DNA of 64,000 nt, from contig CAVTFR010000011.1 of assembly GCA_963734025.1 (NCBI GenBank), positions 310,001 to 374,000 on the forward strand, given 5' to 3'. Position 1 is the stretch's first letter, and each line of letters starts with the position of its first letter. This DNA is from JACVRW01 sp963734025. Lineage in GTDB: Bacteria; Actinomycetota; Thermoleophilia; Solirubrobacterales; Thermoleophilaceae. A program made the position numbers and the translations under genes. This document shows, piece by piece, positions 51,380 through 58,735 of the stretch. Below the pieces are notes generated by a model. It ran no database searches, was not told where the DNA came from, and saw nothing but the letters and a program-made list of their open reading frames with translations.

Positions 51380-52119
51380 GAGCGCGCCGCGGCGACCAGG
51401 TCCGGCACGGTCACGAAGCTGTATCCCTTCGGGCCGAGGTGATCCAGCACCGCCTCGGTGCTCTCGATCGACTTGTGCCGGTCCGCGGCCGGCTCCTCAT
51501 TCGAGCCGTCGTGCAGGAGGATGATGTCGCCCTCCTTGGCGCGCTTCGCGCGGCGCGAGATGGCTCTGGTCGTGGTGTGGGCGCGCCAGTCGTAGCAGGT
51601 GATCGACCAGGTCACCGGAACGTAGCCCTCCTCGCGCATCGTCCGCAGCGTGCCCGGGCGACGGCGCCCATAGGGCGGGCGCATCAGTGCGGCGCCGTCG
51701 ACCGTGGAGAACGTCTCGCCGGACGCCTCGACCGCCTCGCGGCAGCGGCGCAGCTCCTCGCGGATGCGCGCCGCACCGTGCGCCGGCATGGTCACGTGCG
51801 TGTGCGTGTGGTTGCCGATCGCGTGGCCGCGGGCCACCGTCTCGCGAATCAGCTCCGGCTCGCGCTCGGCCCACTCGCCGATCAGGAAGAAGGTCGCCTT
51901 GGCGCCGTAACGGTCCAGCAGGTCGAGCAGGCGCGGTGTCTGCTCCGGGTTCGGGCCGTCGTCGTAGGTGAGTGCCACCCGCCTCCCGGCCGCGCGCTCG
52001 CGGTGGATGGTCGGCCCGTAGACCTGCATCGTCGGGTACTGGCCGAGGAAGACGGCGGCACCGGCCGCCGCGGCGGCGGATGCTCCGGCTCCTGCTGCTG
52101 CTGCACGGGCCCCGCTCAT
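51376..52119 (-). CDS. Polysaccharide deacetylase (NodB-like)
   Basis: A 247-aa NodB-homology enzyme. After an Ala-rich N-terminal membrane anchor (GASAAAAAGAAVFL) it has the metal/base block TYDDGPNPEQTPRLL (D53, D54), HxxxH at H104-H108 in GNHTHTHVTM, and PPYGRRRPG. The catalytic-site His is near LLHDGSNEE. It removes acetyl groups from N-acetylated glycans. ATG 52119 overlaps the glycosyltransferase stop, and the membrane protein follows in the same operon. Confidence 0.92.
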   Translation of the reverse strand: MSGARAAAAGAGASAAAAAGAAVFLGQYPTMQVYGPTIHRERAAGRRVALTYDDGPNPEQTPRLLDLLDRYGAKATFFLIGEWAEREPELIRETVARGHAIGNHTHTHVTMPAHGAARIREELRRCREAVEASGETFSTVDGAALMRPPYGRRRPGTLRTMREEGYVPVTWSITCYDWRAHTTTRAISRRAKRAKEGDIILLHDGSNEEPAADRHKSIESTEAVLDHLGPKGYSFVTVPDLVAAARS

Positions 52120-53225
52120 CGCTCCTTCGCCTTCGCTGCACGGCGCGCACGGGCGCGATCGCGGTGGCTGTCCGCTCCCGCGGCGGTCACGCGCTCGGTG
52201 ATCGTCTCGAGAGCGTCCGCATTGCCGTCTTGCACGTAGTCCTCCAGTCGGGAGTGGAATGTGTCGAGGCCCTCGAGGAACGCCGACAGGGTCGCGGGGT
52301 CGATTTCGGGCGCGCAGAGCCCGAAGCCCTCGCGTGCCAGGTAGCGGGCGTTCATGAGCTGCTCGAACTGGCCGCCGAGCGGGATCGACAACACCGGCTT
52401 GCCGAGATAGACGGCCTCGCTCAGGAGCGAGAAGCCACCACCCGTGATCACCCCGCGTGCGCTCACGAGGTCCTCCAGGAAGCCGTCGACCGAGCGCGGG
52501 CGGTACTCGATCGAGCCGTCGCTCGTGCCGACCTCGGGGCCGTCGCGCATGCCGTACACGCGTGAGGGAACACCGCAGTCGCGCAGGGCATCGGCCAGCT
52601 GGTCGCTGCCGCCCGAGTACACCAGCAGGTGGTCGCCGCGCGTGGGCTCGGCGGCGACGATGTCCGGGCGCACGATCGGAGGGACCAGGACCGTCCGCCC
52701 GCGCAGCAGCGGCGGCTTGAAGAAGGTGGTGATGACGTAGTCGCCGGCCGTCGGCACCATCGCGCGCGTCACTGCGCGGGCGATCCGGTAGTCCTCGCGG
52801 GCGCCGGCGGTGATCTCGTCGTCGTGCCGGCAGCGGTCGATCATGTGGATGTTGTCGACGCACACGAGGGGCGTGCGCGACGAGCGCGCGTAGAGACCGG
52901 AGAGCGGCTCGAAGTCGGTCACGACCACGTCCGGCTCCCACTCGCTCACCGCGTCCATCCAGCGCCGCACGCTGCCCGGCAGCTCGCGCGTCGCCGCAGC
53001 CATCGTGTGCCTGACCGTCGCCCAGCGGCGGATCTCGCCGTGGTCCATCTCGAACGAAGGCCCGAACACCTCGCTCACGTTCCCGAGCCTGCCCTCGAGG
53101 TACTTGAAGGCCGCGCCCGATGCCATCACGCGCACGTCGTGCTCGCCGAGCAGCGAGCCGATCACGACCTCGGAGCGAGTCGCATGCCCGAGGCCCTCGC
53201 CGTTGACCCCGTAGAGGATCCGCAC
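52116..53225 (-). CDS. Glycosyltransferase (MJ1255/GT28-like)
   Basis: A 369-aa GT-B fold glycosyltransferase. The N-terminal ILYGVNGEGLGHATRSEVV is a variant of the MurG/MGT opening loop. DVVVTDFEPLSGLYA and the nucleotide-binding half LLVYSGGSDQLADALRDCG, then GVITGGGFSLLSEAVYLGKP, follow. It lies in an operon with a polysaccharide deacetylase and a membrane protein; together they look like a small envelope-sugar module. The donor sugar is unknown. It is divergent from the GT4 gene. Confidence 0.87.
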   Translation of the reverse strand: MRILYGVNGEGLGHATRSEVVIGSLLGEHDVRVMASGAAFKYLEGRLGNVSEVFGPSFEMDHGEIRRWATVRHTMAAATRELPGSVRRWMDAVSEWEPDVVVTDFEPLSGLYARSSRTPLVCVDNIHMIDRCRHDDEITAGAREDYRIARAVTRAMVPTAGDYVITTFFKPPLLRGRTVLVPPIVRPDIVAAEPTRGDHLLVYSGGSDQLADALRDCGVPSRVYGMRDGPEVGTSDGSIEYRPRSVDGFLEDLVSARGVITGGGFSLLSEAVYLGKPVLSIPLGGQFEQLMNARYLAREGFGLCAPEIDPATLSAFLEGLDTFHSRLEDYVQDGNADALETITERVTAAGADSHRDRARARRAAKAKER

Positions 53226-53302
53226 AGGCGAAACCTAACCGTTCGGCGTATGGGTTACGATCGCCGCGAGTTGGCCGCGCTGACCTGGCCCAGCCACCGC
53301 TG

Positions 53303-54550
53303 ATGCGGATCTACGTCTGGCACGGCTACCTCCTCGGTGGCACGGGCTCGAACATCTATGCGCGCCAGCTCTCGCGGGAGTGGAGCCGAGAGGGCCATGA
53401 GGTCACCGTCTTCTCCCAGGAACCCCGGCCCGAGCGTTTCGACCTCGGCGGGGCCGACACGGTCAAGCCCGACGTGGGCGGTCTCCTACCGGTGTTCGTC
53501 CTCGACCGCTACGAGGGCTACGAGGTCAAGCGCGTCCAGGACTGCTCCCGAGACGAGCTCGAGACCTGGGTGGACGCCAACGCCCGCGCGCTGCGCGAGC
53601 ACGGCCCGGTCGATCTCGTGTTCGTCAACCACGTCCTGCTGGGCGGGCCGGTCGGGGCCGCGAGCGGCAGCCGCTACATCGTCAAGGCGCACGGATCCGA
53701 GCTCGAGTACTCGATGCGCGGGAACGCCGAGCTGTCGGCCTGGGGCGGCGACGCGCTGGCCGGCGCAGCGGCGACGATCGTCGGTTCGGCACACATCCGC
53801 GAGGTCGTTCGAGACGTCTGCGGGACGGTCGACGGCGTGCACGAGGTGCCTCCCGGCGTGGACGTCGAGCTGTGGAGGCCCGCACCTCGGGACGAGGCGC
53901 TCGAGCAGCTCGTGGCGGAGGCGCGTCGCGACCCGCCGAATCCCGGCAACGAGAACGAGCGCCTGCCCGACGAGGGCAACGCGGAGCGGCTGGCGGCGTT
54001 CCTCGAGGGTGACCGGCCCACAGTCGTCTACTACGGGAAGCTGATCGAGAACAAGGGCGTCCAGGTGCTGCTCGAGGCGCTGCGCGGGCTGGACGTGCGG
54101 GCCGTGATCGTCGGATTCGGCGACTACCGCGCCGAGCTCGAGCGACAGGCGGCCGGCCTCGACGCCCTCTTCACCGGGCCGCTCGAGCACCGCCACCTCG
54201 TGCACCTGCTCGCGCTCGCGGACACGGCGGTAGCGCCGTCGATCTTTCCCGAGGCATTCGGGATGGTCGCCGCCGAGGCGGCGGCCGCCGGCTGCCCGCC
54301 GATCGTCGCCAACCACTCCGGTCTGGCCGAGATCGCGAGTGGGCTCGAGGAGCACTACCCGCGCGAGATCGACGCCCTGCCGAGCTTCCCGAACGGCGAC
54401 GTCGACACGCTGCGCCGCCGCATCGAAGCCGTGCTCGCCCTCCAGGGAGAGGAGCGCGACGCGATCCGCGCCGCGGCACGCCGGGCCGCGGTCGAGCTCT
54501 GGAGCTGGACCAGCGTCGCGCGCCGCATCCTGGCGACGGTCGACGCCTGA
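53303..54550 (+). CDS. Glycosyltransferase family 4
   Basis: A 415-aa GT-B enzyme of family 4. IYVWHGYLLGGTGSNIYARQ is the N-terminal GGxxx loop, VVYYGKLIENKGVQVLLEAL starts the second domain, and the EX7E signature lies in PSIFPEAFGMVAAEAAAAGC. GT4 enzymes retain the anomeric configuration and often build cell-surface polysaccharides or glycolipids. The ATG start at 53303 lies 77 bases from the divergent glycosyltransferase. Downstream sits the HypX-like gene, 80 bases away. Confidence 0.93.
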   Translation: MRIYVWHGYLLGGTGSNIYARQLSREWSREGHEVTVFSQEPRPERFDLGGADTVKPDVGGLLPVFVLDRYEGYEVKRVQDCSRDELETWVDANARALREHGPVDLVFVNHVLLGGPVGAASGSRYIVKAHGSELEYSMRGNAELSAWGGDALAGAAATIVGSAHIREVVRDVCGTVDGVHEVPPGVDVELWRPAPRDEALEQLVAEARRDPPNPGNENERLPDEGNAERLAAFLEGDRPTVVYYGKLIENKGVQVLLEALRGLDVRAVIVGFGDYRAELERQAAGLDALFTGPLEHRHLVHLLALADTAVAPSIFPEAFGMVAAEAAAAGCPPIVANHSGLAEIASGLEEHYPREIDALPSFPNGDVDTLRRRIEAVLALQGEERDAIRAAARRAAVELWSWTSVARRILATVDA

Positions 54551-54630
54551 GCCGCCGCCCAGAGCCCCCAGCGGCTTGTGTGTGCGGGATCTCACAGGAA
54601 TCAGGCCCTCGCGCGCGGAGTCATCACAGT

Positions 54631-56352
54631 ATGGCCCGCACTCCCATGTCACGCCGGATCCTCTTCCTGGTCTCGGCGCACAACAGTCTCAGCCAGCGAG
54701 CGCTCATCGCGCTCACGGAGCTCGGTCACCGCGTGGAGGTCGCGGTGGTCGACGACGCGGAGGCCATGGAGGCGGCCGTCGCCACGCATGCCCCGGAGCT
54801 GATCGTCTGCCCGATGCTGAAGAAGCGGATCCCGGAGTCGATCTGGGCCAGCCACCGCTGCCTCGTCGTCCACCCGGGACCGCTGGGCGATCGCGGCGCC
54901 TCCTCGCTCGACTGGGCGATCGAGCTCGGCGAGCGCGAGTGGGGAGTGACGGTTCTCGAGGCGAATGGCGACTTCGACGCCGGCGCTGTCTGGGCCACGC
55001 GCAGCTTCCCGATGCGTGCGGCGGGGAAGGGCAGCATCTACCGGCACGAGGTGCGCCGCGCGGCGATCGACGCGCTGCTCGAGGCTGTCGAGCGGACGCT
55101 CGACGGTCAGGCGCCGCCGGCCCTCGCCGACGCGCGCGTGGTCGGCCGGGCTCGGCCGCTCATGCAGCAGGACGTTCGCGCGCTCGACTGGACGGCGGAT
55201 CCCACGGACACCGTGGTCCGCAAGATCCGTGCAGCCGAGGGTCACCCCGGAGTCCTCGACCGGGTCGCCGGCGCGGACTTCCATCTCTTCGGCGTCCACC
55301 GCGAGCAGGGGCTTCGGGGCGCGCCGGGAGAGATCCTCGCGCACCGCCATGGGGCGATCTGCCGCGCCACGGTCGACGGCGCCGTCTGGGTCACCCACCT
55401 CCGCCAATCGGGTCCGCAGGACACTCACATCAAGCTGCCGGCGACGCTCGCGCTGGCGCGCGCCGGCCGGGAGCCCGACGTACCCGAGCTCCCGCTCTCC
55501 CCGAATCGATCGCCGCAGGAAGGGCCGACCTATCGCGACATCTCGTACGAGGAGGAGGCGGGCGTCGGCTACCTGCACTTCGATTTCTACAACGGCGCCA
55601 TGAGCAGCGGGCAGTGCAGGCGCCTGCGACAGGCGTACCGCTACGCGCGCTCGCGCAGCCAGACGAAGGTCATCGTGCTTACGGGAGGGACGGACTTCTT
55701 CTCGAACGGCATCCACCTGAACGTCATCGAGGCGGCCGCCGACCCGGCAGCGGAGTCGTGGCGGAACCTGAACGCGATCAACGACGTCGTTCGCGAGATC
55801 GTGGAGACCGACTCCCATCTGGTGATCTCGGCCCTGGCGGGCGACGCCGCGGCGGGCGGCGTGCCGTTCGCGCTCGCCGCGGACCGCGTGTACGCACGCG
55901 AGGACGTCGTGCTCAATCCCTACTACCGGCACATGGGCGGCCTGTACGGATCCGAGTACTGGACCTACCTGCTGCCTCGCCGCGTCGGGGTGGAGAGGGC
56001 CGAGGAGCTCACCGGCCCGCCGTTCACACCGGTCGGCGCCGCGCGGGCCGTCGAGATCGGGCTGCTGGACGGCGCATTTGGCGCGACCGCCGAGGACTTC
56101 CAGGCAGCGACCCGGGCGCTCGCCCGGGAACTGGCGCTCGACCCGCGCCTGAGCCGGCGGCTCGACGCCAAGCGCCGGTGGCGCGCGCGCGACGAGCGGG
56201 TCAAGCCGCTCGAGGCCTATCGGGCCGAGGAGATGGCTCGCTCGCATGCGTGCTTCTTCGGGCCCGACCCCAGCTATCACGAGGCACGGCGACGCTTCAC
56301 CCGCAAGCTCGGAACGGCCGACGCCGGTACGAGCTCCAGGCTCGCCGCCTGA
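54631..56352 (+). CDS. hypX: HypX-like [NiFe]-hydrogenase maturation protein
   Basis: A 573-aa HypX-type protein. The N-terminal half has the formyl-transferase-like region (CLVVHPGPLGDRGASSLDWA), and the C-terminal half has the enoyl-CoA hydratase/isomerase-like domain with GGTDFFSNGIHLNVIEAA and YRHMGGLYGSEYWTYLLPRR, a characteristic HypX block. HypX releases CO from formyl-tetrahydrofolate for the Fe(CN)2CO centre of oxygen-tolerant hydrogenases. No hydrogenase genes are in this window. I chose ATG 54631, which follows GCGGAG; ATG 54646 is possible. Confidence 0.88.
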   Translation: MARTPMSRRILFLVSAHNSLSQRALIALTELGHRVEVAVVDDAEAMEAAVATHAPELIVCPMLKKRIPESIWASHRCLVVHPGPLGDRGASSLDWAIELGEREWGVTVLEANGDFDAGAVWATRSFPMRAAGKGSIYRHEVRRAAIDALLEAVERTLDGQAPPALADARVVGRARPLMQQDVRALDWTADPTDTVVRKIRAAEGHPGVLDRVAGADFHLFGVHREQGLRGAPGEILAHRHGAICRATVDGAVWVTHLRQSGPQDTHIKLPATLALARAGREPDVPELPLSPNRSPQEGPTYRDISYEEEAGVGYLHFDFYNGAMSSGQCRRLRQAYRYARSRSQTKVIVLTGGTDFFSNGIHLNVIEAAADPAAESWRNLNAINDVVREIVETDSHLVISALAGDAAAGGVPFALAADRVYAREDVVLNPYYRHMGGLYGSEYWTYLLPRRVGVERAEELTGPPFTPVGAARAVEIGLLDGAFGATAEDFQAATRALARELALDPRLSRRLDAKRRWRARDERVKPLEAYRAEEMARSHACFFGPDPSYHEARRRFTRKLGTADAGTSSRLAA

Positions 56353-56563
56353 AGGCGGGTCATATCCTTTCCGGCGAGTCGGTCCCGCGATTGGGCTGGG
56401 GAAGGGGTGTTGCTCGTCGCTCGCGGCCGGCCGGACGCGGTCGACGATCGTTCGGCCTCAGCCGCTCGGATTGGCAGTACCTCGCCGACCTGTCCACCCA
56501 TGGCCTCCACCCGCTCACGACAACCCCCGCTCGGGCGTGCGGACTTGACTTTCCGGCGCGGCT

Positions 56564-56579
56564 TTGGTCAACTGACTAA
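56564..56579. promoter_or_regulatory. Near-palindrome upstream of the SBP56 operon
   Basis: TTGGTCAACTGACTAA, matching TTnGTCA-N2-TGACnAA (12 of 16 positions symmetric). It overlaps the possible -10 hexamers TCAACT (from 56568, 17 bases after TTGACT at 56545) and TAATAC (56577). It is the best candidate operator for the TetR encoded at 58127 in the same operon. Confidence 0.45.
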
Positions 56580-56634
56580 TACAGGTGACCAGCAACGTCG
56601 TCCGAAGGTAGCCCGCCTCACGAGAGGAGAACGC

Positions 56635-57996
56635 ATGGCTGAACACTCCCGCCCAGACGACCAGCGCCCGGGGTCCTTCCATGCCTCACCCGCGGAGGCG
56701 CTCGAGGCGCCCCCCGAGCGGTACCTCTACCTCGCCTGCCTGCACGAGGGGACCGGTGTCGATGAGCCCGACTTCGTCGCGGTGGTCGATGCCGATCCGG
56801 ACTCGGGCAGCTACGGCGAGATCGTCGCCGAGACGCCGATGCCGAACGTCGGCGACGAGCTCCACCACTTCGGCTGGAACCGCTGCAGCTCGGCCTGCCA
56901 TGGGCCCGACCGCTCGCACCTGATCGTGCCCGGCTTCCGCTCGTCGCGCATTCACGTGCTGAACGTCGCGGACGATCCGAGCCGGCCCACGATCGAGACG
57001 GTGATCGAGCCTGAGGAGCTGATCGAGAAGACCGGCTACACCCGCCCCCACACGGTGCACTGCATGCCGGGCGACAACGTCGTCCTCAGCATGCTGGGCG
57101 ACGCGAACGGAGACGGCACGGGCGGCTTCGCGGTCCTCGACGCGCACACGTTCGAGGTCAAGGGCCGCTGGGAGAACGGCGGCCGCAAGCCCGAGCTCGG
57201 CTACGACTTCTGGTACCAGCCGCGCCAGAACGTCCTCATCTCGTCGGAGTTCGGTGAGCCCAACGCCTACGAGCCCGGCTTCAACATCGAGGACGTCGTC
57301 GCGGGGCGCTACGGACAGCGGCTCCACTTCTGGGATCTGGCAGAGCGGCGGCTCGAGCAGACCCTGGACCTCGGCGAGGCCGGCCTGATTCCGCTCGAGG
57401 TGCGCTGGCTGCACGACCCCGAGGCCGACCAGGGCTTCGTCGGGGCGGCCCTGGCCAGCAACATGCTCCGTTTCCATCGCGCGAACGGCGGGTTCCAGGC
57501 GGAGCCGGTGATCGACGTCGAGAACGAGGAGCTCGAGGGCTGGCCGCTGCCGGGCGGAGTGCCCGGGCTGATCACCGACCTGGTGGTCTCGATGGATGAC
57601 CGCTTCCTCTACTTCTCGAACTGGCTGCACGGCGATCTGCGCCAGTACGACGTCTCCGATCCGGCGAATCCGAAGCTGACCGGCCGGCTCTGGCTCGGTG
57701 GGCTGCTCGGCAAGGAGAGTGACGCGGGCCGCGAGCTGAACGGCGGGCCGCAGATGCTCCAGCTGTCGCTCGACGGCCGGCGGCTCTACGTCACGAACTC
57801 GCTCTACTCGACCTGGGACAACCAGTTCTATCCCGAGCTGCGCTCGTGGCTCCTCAAGGTGAACTGCGACCCGGGCGGCGGGATGGAGGTCGACAGCGAC
57901 TTCTTCGTCGACCTCCACGGCCGGCCCGGCGGGCCCGCGCGAGCGCACGAGGTGCGTCTCGAGGGCGGTGACTGCACCACGGAGATCTTCCAATGA
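56635..57996 (+). CDS. Selenium-binding protein SBP56 / methanethiol oxidase-like
   Basis: A 453-aa SBP56-family beta-propeller. The family Cys motif appears as FGWNRCSSACHG (C84, C88), and RPHTVHCMPG supplies copper-binding His residues (H139, H142) like those of the methanethiol oxidase MTO. DFWYQPRQNVLISSEFGEPN and FLYFSNWLHGDLRQYDV are other conserved blocks. MTO turns methanethiol into formaldehyde, sulfide and H2O2. ATG 56635 has GAGGAGA. It heads an operon with a small peptide, TetR and a hydrolase-glycosyltransferase. Confidence 0.93.
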   Translation: MAEHSRPDDQRPGSFHASPAEALEAPPERYLYLACLHEGTGVDEPDFVAVVDADPDSGSYGEIVAETPMPNVGDELHHFGWNRCSSACHGPDRSHLIVPGFRSSRIHVLNVADDPSRPTIETVIEPEELIEKTGYTRPHTVHCMPGDNVVLSMLGDANGDGTGGFAVLDAHTFEVKGRWENGGRKPELGYDFWYQPRQNVLISSEFGEPNAYEPGFNIEDVVAGRYGQRLHFWDLAERRLEQTLDLGEAGLIPLEVRWLHDPEADQGFVGAALASNMLRFHRANGGFQAEPVIDVENEELEGWPLPGGVPGLITDLVVSMDDRFLYFSNWLHGDLRQYDVSDPANPKLTGRLWLGGLLGKESDAGRELNGGPQMLQLSLDGRRLYVTNSLYSTWDNQFYPELRSWLLKVNCDPGGGMEVDSDFFVDLHGRPGGPARAHEVRLEGGDCTTEIFQ

Positions 57997-58130
57997 CGGT
58001 GATCGCGCACCACGCCGGCGAGCAGTTGCTGCTGACAGCGGCGGTAGGGAGCGGCTTGGTGTCCGGCGCGCTCCTCGTCCTCAGGGCGCGCATGGCCGAG
58101 TTCGCTCGCCGCCGGCGGGCGCGGCCTTGA
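57993..58130 (+). CDS. 45-aa single-pass membrane peptide
   Basis: A short frame from ATG 57993, overlapping the SBP56 stop (ATGA) and followed by the TetR start overlap (TTGA at 58127). A hydrophobic run (QLLLTAAVGSGLVSGALLVL, residues 11-30) precedes a positively charged tail (EFARRRRARP), so the C-terminus should face the cytoplasm. It is locked between two coupled genes, which supports it being translated. It could be a membrane anchor for the SBP56 protein or the later enzymes. Confidence 0.65.
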   Translation: MTVIAHHAGEQLLLTAAVGSGLVSGALLVLRARMAEFARRRRARP

Positions 58131-58735
58131 GGGCGGCGACGCAGCCGTCGAGCCGGGCGGAGACCGAAGACGCCTTTCTCGACGCCGCCGAACGCCTGCT
58201 GATCGCGCTCGGCTACGCCGGGATCAGCACACGGCGCCTGGCCGAGGAGGCGGGCGCGAACCACGGCCTCGTTCACTACTACTTCGGCTCGATGGAGAAC
58301 CTGTTCGTGCGTGTGCTCGAGCGGTTCACGGAGCGCCTGATCACCCGCCAGCGCGAGATGTACGGGCGCACCGATCTCTCCGGCGTCGAGAAGTGGAGGA
58401 CCGCGATGGGTTACCTCGAGTCCGACATCGCCGCCGGCTATCCGAAGATCTGGCTCGAGCTGCAGGCGCTCGGTTGGAACCGGCCCGACATCGCGGAGCG
58501 CGTGGCTGACGTCAACCGCGAGTGGCGCGCCGTGCTCACAGAGGCCTTCGACGAGATGCTGGGCGAGTACCGGGTCGACCGCGAGCAGTTCCCGCTCGAG
58601 GCGGTCGTCAGCCTCGTGATGACCTTCAACGAGGGGATCATGGTCGAGCGCCTATCGGGCATCTCGACAGGTCACGGTGAGCTGGTGCAGATGGTGGAAG
58701 GCTGGCTCGAGCGTCTCGAGGAGGCGAAGCAATGA
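58127..58735 (+). CDS. TetR-family regulator
   Basis: A 202-aa TetR protein. The HTH is AFLDAAERLLIALGYAGIST with RRLAEEAGANHGLVHYYFGS, and the ligand domain has LTEAFDEMLGEYRVDREQFP. The frame is open further upstream, but TTG 58127 overlaps the stop of the 45-aa peptide and leaves an appropriate N-terminus. It is inside the operon it may control, between the SBP56 gene and the fusion enzyme. Its operator is probably the near-palindrome at 56564-56579. Confidence 0.9.
   Translation: MRAATQPSSRAETEDAFLDAAERLLIALGYAGISTRRLAEEAGANHGLVHYYFGSMENLFVRVLERFTERLITRQREMYGRTDLSGVEKWRTAMGYLESDIAAGYPKIWLELQALGWNRPDIAERVADVNREWRAVLTEAFDEMLGEYRVDREQFPLEAVVSLVMTFNEGIMVERLSGISTGHGELVQMVEGWLERLEEAKQ

Noticed and set aside
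54339..56579. 746-codon plus-strand open frame in another phase
   Set aside because: It runs across the end of the GT4 gene and the whole HypX gene out of frame, and is rich in Arg/Gly/Pro. HypX motifs are in the other phase.
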